The notes: generated by a model not told the origin, from the letters alone. 64,000 nucleotides of DNA from Dyella_D sp052115385 (GCF_052115385.1 NZ_JBFRGP010000001.1:682001-746000), one strand, 5' to 3'. Positions 34,501-42,610 are shown, counted from the first letter of the stretch. Translations and numbers: made by a program.

Positions 34501-37500
34501 TGGCGATCGCATGGTGCACTCACTGGTCAATGAGAAAGGCGAGTCGACGCCGATCAAGGCTGCGCAGCTTCGTTATGCCAAGGAGCGAGAGGCGGCGCGT
34601 GCTGCGGCCAAGACTGCACCGGAAGCTCGGTCGAATGTCGCGCCCGAGCCGGTGACCAAGGTCGATGCGGCCGCCGCGGAGGCCGCGCCGTCGCCGCATA
34701 ACAACCTACCGGAGCCGTCAGCCGCCCAGCACGAAGCCGGCAACTTCAAGATGGGGCATGTGCGAGTCCACGGTCTCGATTTTTCGATTGAGGTCCCGAA
34801 GGGCAGCATGCGCCGCGGCACGGACGCGAGCGGCAAGGCCTGGGAGAGGCCTGTTTCCGACCATTACGGGTACATCAAGCGGACGGAAGGCGCCGACGGC
34901 GAGCAGGTCGACGTCTACATGGGACGGCACGCCGAGGACGCGAAGCGCCCCGTGTTCGTTGTCGACCAGGTCAAGCCTGGCACGAAGCAGTTCGACGAGC
35001 ACAAGGTGATGCTCGGCTACAGGACAGGGGCCGACGCGCGTGCCGCCTATGACGCGAACTTTCCGAAGGAAGTGAAAACCTTCGGCGGGATCCGCCGCAT
35101 GTCCGTCGACGAGTTTAAATCCTGGATCAAGGAAGGCGACCTCACGAAACCCGCTGCAGTGATGCCGACCGCGCCGGCGACGCCAGTGGCCACTGGGCCC
35201 AAGCGCGGCGGTATCACCACGAGCGGGGCGAAGGCACGCATCGTGGGCGGCAAGCTGGAGTACGTGCCTGGCGCGCGGGAAACGCTGGAGGCCTATTTCA
35301 AGCCGGGCACCGAGGTGAAGGCGCCCTACGGTACCGATCGCGTCGAGGCGTTCAACTGGAACGGTGGTGCATGGCACGTGTCTGTTCGTGCATTGCGGCA
35401 GGACGGCACCCCGTATCCGGCAGGACATCCGGATGCGGGCGTTCGCGCGCACAGCACGATGCCCGATATGCGATCGATCGTGGCCAAGCTCGGAAAGCCG
35501 GAGTTGCCGGAAAAGCCGTCCAAGGCCCCGAAGGCGGCCGATCAAGCGACGAGCAAGACGAAGGAAGGCAGCGCATCGCGCCAGCGCAATGACATGGGCG
35601 ACGCGGCGTTCATGGCGCCGCTCGTGGAGCGCGCTGACTCAGCCGGCTCTGTGCTCGATTCGGTTCGTCGTGCCAAGGAAAGCCCGGCCTACCGACAGCT
35701 TTTCGACATGGTCGGCTCGCTGGAGAAGAAGCGTCTCTCCGACGACCAGCTGCCGAAGCTGCAGGAAGTGGTCGATGGACTGTCCAAGGGTTTCGGCATC
35801 TCGCGCGTGACGCTGGAGCTGCACGACCAGAGTCATAGCGAACGTGGAAAAATGCTTGGCGCCTATGTGCCAAGCGAGCACATCGTCAGCCTCAATCGTG
35901 ACGCGTTGCGGTCGCATGAGGCGGTCAGCGTGCTGTTTCACGAATACGGCCACCACATGGTGCGGCAGCTGCTCGGCGAGAATCTCGAGCACAGCGCGCG
36001 CGGTGACGCGATGTATCGGGCTTTCCTGGCATGGAAGCGCGAGATCGCTCCCGACGCCACGGTGCGCGAGGTGAGGGCAAGCCGCCAAGCCTTCTTCCGC
36101 AACCTGCACCGCGATCGAGTGGACGGCAACGATGACCGCTCGCCATCGATGCGCGAAGCCAGCCCGGACGCCCGGGCCTACTCGCTGGATGCGGACGAGT
36201 TCTTCGCGGATATGGTTTCCCGTGCGTTGTACGACCACGAGGGTGCCCAGCGACTGCTCGGCGAGGCCGGCGGGATATTCGCCCGCATCGCGCACGCCAT
36301 GAAGTTGGTGTTCGATCTCTTGCGTGGCCACGACCCCCGTCTGACGGACACGCCGCAGGCCTTCCGCGACTTCGTGAACGAGACCTGGAACCGATATGGC
36401 GGCGCCGATGAGGCTGGCGCGGCGCGGCCGGAGGGCAGGGCCGAACCCGCAGCACAGGGCGATCTGTTCTCCCGCGACGGCTGGGACGAGAAGTTTCCGG
36501 ACGCTGTGCTGGCGCACCCGCTCAACGCCGCTCGCGATCATGCCGACTACGCCGCGGCGAAGGCCGGAGACAATGAGGCGGCCTTGCGGCTGGCGCGCGA
36601 CCTGGTCACGCCGGATTTCGTCGATCGCGTCCGGGCCCAGCTCCCCGAGGGGAGCAAACCGGTCATCGTGCCCGTGGTGGCGCGGGAGGCATCAGGCAAC
36701 AACCGGATTCCGGACGCGGCCGCCGAAGTGCTGGCGCACCGCCTGGGGACCACAGTTGACCGGTCGATTGTCCAGTCGGAGAAGGTGGCGCGGGGCAACG
36801 CCGACGCCATGCACCGGCTCGCCAACCAGCCGACTTTCGAAGGCGCGGTCGAACCGGGCCGCCAGTATGTCCTGCTCGACGACACCCTTACCCAGGGCGG
36901 CACGCTGGCGCAGCTCAAGACGCACATCGAACGGGAGGGCGGCCAGGTGATGCTGGCTACCGCGTTGACGGGTAAGGAGTATTCGCGCAAGCTGGCGCTC
37001 GATCCACAGACGCTGGGGCAGGTACGTGAACGCTTCGGAAAAATCGAAGGCTGGTGGCGCCGAGAGTTCGGCCACGGCTTTGACGGTCTCACCCAATCCG
37101 AAGCCCGCACCGTCCTCACCTATGACGGCGGGAAGCTCTCGCCTGACGCCCTCCGAGATCGAATCCTTGCGGGCCGAATCCCAGGCCTTCGGCGACTGGG
37201 CGAAGCAGCAGCTGGCGATCGACCCGGCCCTGAAGCATCTGGGCCCGGCCGGGGGCCAAGCTCCGAAGTAAAGCCCGACCTCGACGACAGCGGCCGCGCC
37301 ACGCCCCCGGGCGAGGAACCGCGGCCGTTCTCGCGCGCGGCCAAGAGCATCGAGGCCCTGCAGGAAGGCGTACCGAGGGCGCAGGACGGCTTGCTGAAGC
37401 AAGCCAAGGACTGGGTCGCCGGCAAGATGCAGGACTTCAAGCCGGCGGCGCTCGGCGCGCTGCAGCTTCGCCACGTGCTCGAGCTCATGGAGGACAGCAA

Positions 37501-40219
37501 GAATTTCCCCGGCGCCAAGCATTACGCCGACATCCATCAGCGGATGGATAGCGAACGCACGCAGATGATCAACACCGCGTCGGAAAAGACCGAGCAATGG
37601 CAGAAATGGGCCTACCAGAAGGGCCTGCCCGGCATGCTTGGCCGGTTGAAGCCGGAAGCGAAGGTGCTCTCGCGCTTCATCCACGACGTGACCCAGCTCG
37701 GCGTCGACCCCAGCGACAGCTACAAGAAGCTCCTTATCGAGGACAGCCGCGGCGAGTTCCAGCCATGGACGAAGGACCTGATGCGGGAGCGCATCAAGGA
37801 GCTGCGGGGCCAGATCCGCAGCCGCCCGGGCGATGACAAGACGGAGCTGATGGAGAAGATCAAGGACCTCAAGGCGCTGCCTGCGCGAGAGAAGGCCCGC
37901 GAGGCTCGGTATCCCGAGCTGGCCGCGCGCTGGCAGGCGCTCAGCCCGGAAGCGAAAGAGATCTTCCACATGGCCCGCAAGCAGTATCAGGAGCAGTCCG
38001 ATGCGATGGAGCGCGCGCTGCTCGACCGCATCGACGCCATGAACGTGCCCGAGACGTACAAGCGGAGCCTGGCCGATCGCATCCGCTTCCAATTCGAGGC
38101 GAGCCGCGTGGAAGGTGTGTACTTCCCGCTGTCGCGCTTCGGCGACTACTGGGTCGCTGGAACCCATCGCGACGGCACGCCGGTCTTCGGCATGTTCGAG
38201 AACTTCCGAGATGCTCAGCGCGCGGAAGAGAAGCTCAAGGCCGCGGGCGTGGAAATCGAGGCGCACGGCCTGAAAGACACCAACTACCGCGCGAAGGACG
38301 CCCCCAGCGGCACGTTCGTGTCCGACGTGATCGGGATCCTTCGCAAGGCTGGCGCGCCGGAGAAGGTGCAGGACGAGATCTACCAGACCTTTCTGAAGAC
38401 CCTGCCTGAGATGTCGATGCGCAAGCACGGCATCCACCGCAAGAACGTCGCCGGCTACAACGACGACGCGCTGCGCGCTTTCGCCAAGAACGGCTTCCAT
38501 GGTGCGCACCAGGTGGCTCGCCTGAAGTACGGCTTCCAGATGCAGGGGGCGCTCGATGCCATGGCCGAGGCCTTCGAGAACCGGCGCAACGCCGGCAGCC
38601 TGGGCGGCAACACCGAGATGAGCCTGCAGGATGCGGCCAGCGGCGACGCGATGCTGGGCGAGCTGCGCCGGCGGCATGACTGGATCATGTCGCCGAAGGA
38701 CAGCCAGATGGCGAACGTCGCCGGCTCCGTGGGGTTCCTGTACTACATGTCGGCCTCGCCGGCGTCGGCGCTGGTCAACCTCACGCAGGGGGCGCAGATC
38801 ACGCTGCCCGTGCTGGGCGCGCAGCACGGTTGGGGTAAGGCGGCTCGTGAGCTGGCCAGCGCCACGAAGGACGCCATGCGCACAGGCGGCAACATCCTCC
38901 GTACGCTGCGTTCCGACGAGGAGCGCCAGGCCTTCAAGGTGCTGGAGGAGCGGGGCACCTTCAACCGCACAGCGACGCACACGCTGGCGGGTATCTCCGA
39001 GGGCAACGCCCTGGCCTCGAACCCGGCATGGGCGAAGGTCATGGGCGCCATGGGCTATCTCTTCCACAAGGCGGAGGTGATCAACCGCGAGAGCGCCGGC
39101 GTCGCAGCGTTCCGCCTGGCGCGCGGCGCGGGCAAGAACTTCGACGACGCGGTGCGCTACGCCGACGACATCGTGAACGGCACGCACTTCGACTTCAGCA
39201 ACGCCAACCGCGCGCGGTATATGCAGGGCGACGTGGCCAAGGTGCTGACCCAGTTCAAGAGCTACAGCCTGGGCATGTCGTGGGTGCTTTACCGCAACCT
39301 CTACAAGGCGCTGGCCGGCGAGACGCCGGAGGTGCGGCAGCTGGCGCGCCGAACCCTGACGGGCGTGCTTGGCATGACTGGCCTGATGGCTGGCGCCATG
39401 GGCCTGCCGATCATCAACCTGTTGCGCTACGGCGCGAACGCCGTGCATGCCGTCACCGGCGACGACGACACGCCTTGGGATTTCAACACCGAGTTCCGCA
39501 GCTGGCTGGCGGAGCATCTCGGCGAGACCGCCGCGAGCTGGGTGGCCGACGGCGCGGTCAACCAGCTGACGGGCGCCAATATCGCCGGCCGCACCGGCAT
39601 GGCCGACATGTGGTTCCGCGATCCCGATCGCGAGCTCGAGGGCAAGGACGCCTATTACAACCTGCTCGACACGATCGCCGGTCCCCTTGGCGGCCTGACC
39701 AAGAACCTGTTCGTCGGCACCCAAATGATGGGCGAGGGGCAGACCTGGCGCGGCATCGAGACCATGCTGCCGAAGTTCGCCAAGGACGGCATGAAGGCAA
39801 TGCGCTACGCGAAGGAGGGGGCGAATACGCTCCGCGGTGACCCGATTGTGCCGGATGTCTCCGGGCCCGAGGTGATGCTGCAGGCCCTCGGCTTCGCGCC
39901 GGCGAAGCTGGCCGAGCAGCAGCGCGTGAACAATGCGCTGATGAACTACCAGAAGTTCATCCAGGACCGGCGCCAGTCGCTGCTCAACGCTTTTGCCATG
40001 GCCCAGCTCGCCGGCGATGAAGATGGCCGCGGCGATGCCCTGGCCAAGATCCAGGACTTCAATGCGAAGTATCCCGAGATCGCGATCCGGCCAGGGACCA
40101 TCCGCGAGTCGATGCGCACGCGCGCCCAGCGAACTGCTCAGGCGGACAACGGCATCATGTTGAACAAGAAACTGGCGGGGCGAGTCCGCCAGGAAGTGGG
40201 CGCTATGGCCCAGGAGTAG
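31523..40219 (+). CDS. giant polyvalent virion protein with PLxRFG domain
   Basis: This encodes 2,898 residues from the ATG at 31523 (a GTG at 31508 is also in frame). Two PPPGF motifs lie near 9-13 and 40-44. Residues about 1085-1185 resemble the inorganic-pyrophosphatase-like domain of polyvalent proteins (SDHYGYIKRTEGADGEQVDVYMG). A zinc-peptidase motif HEYGHH begins at 1473 with a later DADEFFADM. A phosphoribosyltransferase-like loop LLDDTLTQGGT is at 1784-1794. The C-terminal 700 residues carry PLSRFG at 2202, the mark of PLxRFG proteins. Polyvalent proteins are thought to enter the host with the DNA and act against host defences. The individual activities here are inferred. Confidence 0.88.
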   Translation: MDNQNALAPPPGFEPDNPNALPPSTPKLTRPGAGLTAPQPPPGFELDSKPSLQRNAPAPGGYGVMDIPKAITGGAIRGVGSLVRGAGEMLDSLPNAMTGAGVGRLVAGVPEDTSTPQWLRRPGTALGDAIGTPIQKAGDWVKSTESDAAKAVQEKPLVEGDLTSPQTWRFGEGASSPMNWALKGGEMVGNLAPMLVGAEVSGARALQRVAGMTPEIAAAIRAGKISDLAPAAQAIAQQAVSASGRASLATGAVTGGLQGGEDAAQGESQRVQQMSDEDLMALPAYKAMVDRGMTPVAARDALATQVREKVFGTTAPIAMAAGGVSTLPLLQRAQGVLGGVVGDSVLRRAAAGAAMEAPVQGAMAVGQTAAQVAASNAATGERRDPMADSLATFGAGAVPGAVFGAVGGLHRPAAEPAPAPAPEKARFPDAAPGSLSDAANAIPAPAADTAAPAKPAAAGDARRAEAVTPTWVDQSTGAVAPATRDQLVDTLANQMLAQHQIDGTMRISSPALEEAWGIPAEQIKRARRDADLSAKDQLAAAERAAMQRAAPSAEPPTAEPAASPAEQPEPSTPVASTPASADEAQVPATEGTASIPFMITQAMKKDLRDRGLSDGDIAKLTPDQAHQVLSEPKPEAAQPAAEASGPGEMQSAPAVAREPSDAQAGTSLARTEARSGEEGDRLPMPQEPAPLAQPYDLTPDEVEAHAKASKDFGRNTEDAILGSRADEWRAAQRQFNSDDREVSDRGEATIKDIESSLSKQQVDRLYGVGDSDIAHDDLADFSRAHSDAMVRSPAEASVVMARFLSKLGGTKGRDPAAWSREEQTAYAGMRTLAGRIAEEGWNSGEIQKTALERAASRYGDAEDAVFMLKRFIELAKPKDESKAASIGRESPGLPAPEADSVATPPAAPNGSAVAKLPAPTGKATSALAEKRPITAEAGDAIPKAASTEPVRITGAARDAERLRVATSDGEINGRAQVDRLMAEGFNQVKSKPAGDRMVHSLVNEKGESTPIKAAQLRYAKEREAARAAAKTAPEARSNVAPEPVTKVDAAAAEAAPSPHNNLPEPSAAQHEAGNFKMGHVRVHGLDFSIEVPKGSMRRGTDASGKAWERPVSDHYGYIKRTEGADGEQVDVYMGRHAEDAKRPVFVVDQVKPGTKQFDEHKVMLGYRTGADARAAYDANFPKEVKTFGGIRRMSVDEFKSWIKEGDLTKPAAVMPTAPATPVATGPKRGGITTSGAKARIVGGKLEYVPGARETLEAYFKPGTEVKAPYGTDRVEAFNWNGGAWHVSVRALRQDGTPYPAGHPDAGVRAHSTMPDMRSIVAKLGKPELPEKPSKAPKAADQATSKTKEGSASRQRNDMGDAAFMAPLVERADSAGSVLDSVRRAKESPAYRQLFDMVGSLEKKRLSDDQLPKLQEVVDGLSKGFGISRVTLELHDQSHSERGKMLGAYVPSEHIVSLNRDALRSHEAVSVLFHEYGHHMVRQLLGENLEHSARGDAMYRAFLAWKREIAPDATVREVRASRQAFFRNLHRDRVDGNDDRSPSMREASPDARAYSLDADEFFADMVSRALYDHEGAQRLLGEAGGIFARIAHAMKLVFDLLRGHDPRLTDTPQAFRDFVNETWNRYGGADEAGAARPEGRAEPAAQGDLFSRDGWDEKFPDAVLAHPLNAARDHADYAAAKAGDNEAALRLARDLVTPDFVDRVRAQLPEGSKPVIVPVVAREASGNNRIPDAAAEVLAHRLGTTVDRSIVQSEKVARGNADAMHRLANQPTFEGAVEPGRQYVLLDDTLTQGGTLAQLKTHIEREGGQVMLATALTGKEYSRKLALDPQTLGQVRERFGKIEGWWRREFGHGFDGLTQSEARTVLTYDGGKLSPDALRDRILAGRIPGLRRLGEAAAGDRPGPEASGPGRGPSSEVKPDLDDSGRATPPGEEPRPFSRAAKSIEALQEGVPRAQDGLLKQAKDWVAGKMQDFKPAALGALQLRHVLELMEDSKNFPGAKHYADIHQRMDSERTQMINTASEKTEQWQKWAYQKGLPGMLGRLKPEAKVLSRFIHDVTQLGVDPSDSYKKLLIEDSRGEFQPWTKDLMRERIKELRGQIRSRPGDDKTELMEKIKDLKALPAREKAREARYPELAARWQALSPEAKEIFHMARKQYQEQSDAMERALLDRIDAMNVPETYKRSLADRIRFQFEASRVEGVYFPLSRFGDYWVAGTHRDGTPVFGMFENFRDAQRAEEKLKAAGVEIEAHGLKDTNYRAKDAPSGTFVSDVIGILRKAGAPEKVQDEIYQTFLKTLPEMSMRKHGIHRKNVAGYNDDALRAFAKNGFHGAHQVARLKYGFQMQGALDAMAEAFENRRNAGSLGGNTEMSLQDAASGDAMLGELRRRHDWIMSPKDSQMANVAGSVGFLYYMSASPASALVNLTQGAQITLPVLGAQHGWGKAARELASATKDAMRTGGNILRTLRSDEERQAFKVLEERGTFNRTATHTLAGISEGNALASNPAWAKVMGAMGYLFHKAEVINRESAGVAAFRLARGAGKNFDDAVRYADDIVNGTHFDFSNANRARYMQGDVAKVLTQFKSYSLGMSWVLYRNLYKALAGETPEVRQLARRTLTGVLGMTGLMAGAMGLPIINLLRYGANAVHAVTGDDDTPWDFNTEFRSWLAEHLGETAASWVADGAVNQLTGANIAGRTGMADMWFRDPDRELEGKDAYYNLLDTIAGPLGGLTKNLFVGTQMMGEGQTWRGIETMLPKFAKDGMKAMRYAKEGANTLRGDPIVPDVSGPEVMLQALGFAPAKLAEQQRVNNALMNYQKFIQDRRQSLLNAFAMAQLAGDEDGRGDALAKIQDFNAKYPEIAIRPGTIRESMRTRAQRTAQADNGIMLNKKLAGRVRQEVGAMAQE

Positions 40220-40235
40220 GTCAAGCTGCGCGAGC

Positions 40236-40496
40236 GTGCTGCTCATCACCGACCAAGGCGCGGAGTTGGAGTGCAGCGTCTTCACGCCGTTCGATCTGCC
40301 CGAGGGCGGCATGGCCTGGGCGCCCGACATGCTCTTGCGCCAAGTCGTCACGGATTGGGGCATCGAGACGGTCGTGAGCGTTCGGGCCATCGGCGATCAG
40401 CTCGTGTGCCATCGACACCACGGCGGTTGTAGCTATGCCGCGGGCCGTGACGCCACGCACCGCATCTTCTCCCACAACACAATAGCGAAGCCATGA
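40236..40496 (+). CDS. small phage protein of unknown function
   Basis: This encodes 86 residues from GTG. AGGAG lies 20 bases upstream, so the start is uncertain. The sequence (LLITDQGAELECSVFTPFDLPEGG, VCHRHHGGCSYAAGRDATHRIF) has a His/Cys-containing C-terminal part that could bind metal. The stop overlaps a further ATG at 40493. No family is recognised. Confidence 0.45.
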   Translation: MLLITDQGAELECSVFTPFDLPEGGMAWAPDMLLRQVVTDWGIETVVSVRAIGDQLVCHRHHGGCSYAAGRDATHRIFSHNTIAKP

Positions 40497-40546
40497 CCTA
40501 CAACTACGCCAAGGTAAGCTGTTCGGCCATCGGCACGGCATCATGA
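40493..40546 (+). CDS. 17-codon coupling ORF
   Basis: ATG at 40493 overlaps the stop of the previous gene, and its own TGA overlaps the ATG at 40543 of the SRAP-like gene. Two ATGA junctions in a row suggest it passes ribosomes on. It might also be a relic of a longer N-terminus of the SRAP-like protein. Confidence 0.25.
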   Translation: MTYNYAKVSCSAIGTAS

Positions 40547-40911
40547 TCGTCACCCGGTTCTACGAGAACGTCTCCCGCCACAAGATGGAGGGTAGGGAGC
40601 TGGCGCCGGGCGAGACGGAAGAGAACGTGGTGCTCGAATTCGACCCGCAGCCGCCGCAGGAAATGCTGGTGGCCTGCCTGTGGAACGTGTCCCCAGGCGC
40701 TGATCATGGAACGGACCTTTTCTCGTTCGCCGCGATCACCGACGAGCCACCGCCCGAGGTGGCCGCCGCTGGCCATGACCGGTGCATTGTCCCGATCAAG
40801 CCAGAGCATGTGGATGCTTGGCTCAGTCCCGATCCCAACAACCTCGAAGCGCTGTATGCGATTCTCGATGATCGTGCCCGACCTTACTACGCGCACAAGT
40901 TGGCGGCCTGA
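40543..40911 (+). CDS. SRAP (SOS response-associated peptidase)-like C-terminal half
   Basis: This encodes 122 residues where full SRAP proteins such as YedK have about 220. The part LVACLWN, LFSFAAITDEPPPEV, GHDRCIVPIKPEHVDAWLSP and the end match the C-terminal half of SRAP, including the His of the HDRMP motif. The catalytic Cys2 (MCGR) and the Glu of the G-F-Y-E-W motif are not found. SRAP proteins crosslink to abasic sites in single-stranded DNA, and without Cys2 that reaction is not expected. It is either a compact phage variant with another role or a decayed gene. Confidence 0.55.
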   Translation: MIVTRFYENVSRHKMEGRELAPGETEENVVLEFDPQPPQEMLVACLWNVSPGADHGTDLFSFAAITDEPPPEVAAAGHDRCIVPIKPEHVDAWLSPDPNNLEALYAILDDRARPYYAHKLAA

Positions 40912-41079
40912 GAGACCGGATCAAGCCTTCGGCCGAAGACCTGGGAAAATCGACGGCCTTTGTTTCTCCCGCGTCTCAGACGTGCGTGGGACGCTCAGAC
41001 TGGTATACGATCCGTGTAGATAGTCAGGGGCACCTACGGCACATAGTGACGCACGGTCGACCCGTTCACAAAATTCTCC

Positions 41080-41112
41080 TTGCATAGGTTCAAAACACCA
41101 CCATAATGGTGG
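41080..41112 (+). promoter_or_regulatory. TAC operon promoter with palindromic operator
   Basis: TTGCAT (41080-41085), a 16-base spacer and CATAAT (41102-41107) make a good sigma-70 promoter. CCACCAT-A-ATGGTGG (41098-41112) is a perfect 15-bp palindrome covering the -10 box. Binding of the MqsA-type helix-turn-helix antitoxin there would block transcription, as expected for an autoregulated toxin-antitoxin operon. The toxin GTG follows 12 bases later, with AGGATGAGG in between. Confidence 0.65.
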
Positions 41113-41124
41113 CAGGATGAGGCC

Positions 41125-41487
41125 GTGGCGCGACATGGAAAGGGTCCGACCAACGACCTGGCTGAGTTCCAGAGATTGGTCAAAGAAGGCAATTTCAGCG
41201 TCAACAAGAAGAGCAGGCTCGAAGCCGATGCCCTTGAGTATTCGACGGACGAGATTGTTGATTGCCTTATGTCGCTGAAGGTTGAAAAGCATTTCGACCA
41301 CAACAGGACTTACGATGATGGCGAAGGAACCGCCGATGTCTACTTCGTTAGATGGCATCACTTCTGTCCATCGAGAGACGAAAATGTCGCTCACAACCTG
41401 TACATCAAGCTGCGCATAAACCCTAGCGGGCGCGCAGCGTTAGTGCTTTCCTTCCACCCAGAGAGGAACGGGAAAAATGCTCTGTGA
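41125..41487 (+). CDS. mqsR: MqsR-family toxin of a TAC module
   Basis: This encodes 120 residues (E. coli MqsR has 98). The family order is kept: FQRLVKEGN, ALEYSTDEIVDCLMSL, HF-x-HNRTYDD, ADVYFVRW, LYIKLRI and LVLSF. MqsR is a RelE-fold mRNA interferase. The E. coli catalytic Lys56 appears to be His here and Gln68 to be Ala, while Tyr81 is conserved (LYIKL), so cleavage chemistry may differ. A 12-residue insert lies before LYIKL. The toxin comes first, then the antitoxin, the order of mqsRA. Its stop overlaps the antitoxin start by 11 bases. Confidence 0.75.
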   Translation: MARHGKGPTNDLAEFQRLVKEGNFSVNKKSRLEADALEYSTDEIVDCLMSLKVEKHFDHNRTYDDGEGTADVYFVRWHHFCPSRDENVAHNLYIKLRINPSGRAALVLSFHPERNGKNAL

Positions 41488-42046
41488 CTTTTGCGACAGT
41501 GATAGCGCTGTTGCCCTGGTAACCACCGAGTCCATTCCGTACAGGAACGGGACCTTGCGGGTGGAGGGCTACGAATCCAGCCATTGCGCGTCGTGTGGTG
41601 AGGATTTCATCACGTCTGAGCAGTCCCGCGCCAATGATCGCCGAGTACTGAGGGCGCGGGCGGTTTTTGACGAACTGCTTACGGGTGATCAGATACTTGC
41701 TATTCGGGAATGTTTAGGCCTATCCCAGACGGAAGCCGCCGAAGTATTCGGAGGTGGTCCGAACGCCTTCTACAAGTATGAGCGCTCTGAAGTGCTTGTT
41801 AGCCGGGCCATGGATCTGCTTTTGCGCTTGGCGGATTCGTCCGGAGATGCGGCAGACTGGCTCTTGCAGCGCGCGGGGAAGGCCAAGGCATCGGCTGCGT
41901 GGTCTACAGTTAGTCAGGCGAATGTTGTGGTGCTCAACGAGTCTCGCCGAACGCTCAGGCATGTGACTCCTCAGGATCTTAATGTCGAGGCCGCGAACGA
42001 CTGGTATCCAGCGTCTGGCTACGGAGAGCAAGTAGCGTATGGCTAA
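41477..42046 (+). CDS. mqsA: MqsA-family antitoxin with C-terminal extension
   Basis: This encodes 189 residues, where E. coli MqsA has 131. Zinc ligands C3, C6, C37 and C40 are at exactly the E. coli positions. The C-terminal HTH includes EVFGGGPNAFYKYE, nearly identical to the MqsA recognition segment, which contains the DNA-contact Asn. Residues about 135-189 have no counterpart in MqsA and end NDWYPASGYGEQVAYG. In TAC systems such tails are the chaperone-addiction segment, degraded unless held by the SecB-like partner. The next gene encodes that partner, so I assign the tail this role by inference. Confidence 0.85.
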   Translation: MLCDFCDSDSAVALVTTESIPYRNGTLRVEGYESSHCASCGEDFITSEQSRANDRRVLRARAVFDELLTGDQILAIRECLGLSQTEAAEVFGGGPNAFYKYERSEVLVSRAMDLLLRLADSSGDAADWLLQRAGKAKASAAWSTVSQANVVVLNESRRTLRHVTPQDLNVEAANDWYPASGYGEQVAYG

Positions 42047-42554
42047 GGAACAAGAGCTGAGCTTTCCCCAGGACTATCTCCAGCTCGAAAATATCTATCT
42101 TTGGGACAGCAAGTTTGAGCGTCACAAGGAATTTCAGCCGGGCGTGCATGGCGGCCACGTTAAGGTGCAGTCGCGCCAGGGGTTCGAGGCTGAGATTCTC
42201 GATGCTGAAGCCGCCGACGGCGAAGCTGCGGAATTGTTCAGAGTTAAGGTGACGCAGGGGCTTCGCGCGACATTGATGATGGATGGCGAAGAGCCGCTGC
42301 ACACCGTCGAGGCGACGTTCGCTGTCGAGTACCGGATAGTTCATCCTCTGCCGGATGAGAAGATGCCGGATTTCATTGAGTTCAATTGCGCCCATAACGT
42401 TTGGCCATTCTGGCGCGAACATGTCTTCGGGACGATGAGGGCCGCCTCTCTGCCAGTCCTCAACGTTCCCTTCTTCCCTGGGAAGAAGGGAAAGAAGGCG
42501 CGGAGGATCACATCGGCCTCAGCAAAGCAAAAATCACTGCCAAAGTCCCCGTAA
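42039..42554 (+). CDS. SecB-like chaperone of the TAC module
   Basis: This encodes 171 residues, overlapping the antitoxin end by 8 bases. The C-terminal part FIEFNCAHNVWPFWREHVFGTMRAASLPVLNVPFF has the SecB layout, in which a strand and the segment P-x-ARE lead to GxPPLxLxP-x-N/F. The N-terminal region (ENIYLWDSKFER) resembles the first SecB strand. The end is basic (KKGKKARRITSASAKQKS). In TAC systems the chaperone binds the antitoxin tail and keeps it folded. It is too diverged to be the housekeeping SecB. The stop codon lies in the attachment-site flank. Confidence 0.75.
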   Translation: MAKEQELSFPQDYLQLENIYLWDSKFERHKEFQPGVHGGHVKVQSRQGFEAEILDAEAADGEAAELFRVKVTQGLRATLMMDGEEPLHTVEATFAVEYRIVHPLPDEKMPDFIEFNCAHNVWPFWREHVFGTMRAASLPVLNVPFFPGKKGKKARRITSASAKQKSLPKSP

Positions 42555-42610
42555 AACTAACTACTGGTACTCAAGCAAAACAGCTCTCTACAAAGCGAGT
42601 ACCCGTAAAA
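42548..42610 (+). repeat. direct repeats beside the attachment site
   Basis: CCCGTAAAA occurs at 42548-42556 and again at 42602-42610, 54 bases apart. Repeats of this size next to att cores are often arm-type integrase sites. The first copy overlaps the stop codon of the SecB-like gene. Confidence 0.4.

Noticed and set aside
36692..40390. Very long minus-strand open frame (about 1,200 codons) opposite the giant gene, and others at 10586-13006, 19784-22042 and 23853-26771
   Set aside because: They are stop-free because of high GC at third positions of the plus-strand genes. Their composition is His/Arg/Val-rich without motifs.
40543..40911. Functional SRAP enzyme
   Set aside because: Cys2 and the catalytic Glu required for abasic-site crosslinking are absent from this frame and from the adjacent frames.
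41125..42554. HigBA-type TAC instead of MqsRA-type
   Set aside because: The antitoxin has the MqsA zinc cysteines at identical positions and the FGGG-x-NAF motif. HigA antitoxins lack the zinc domain.
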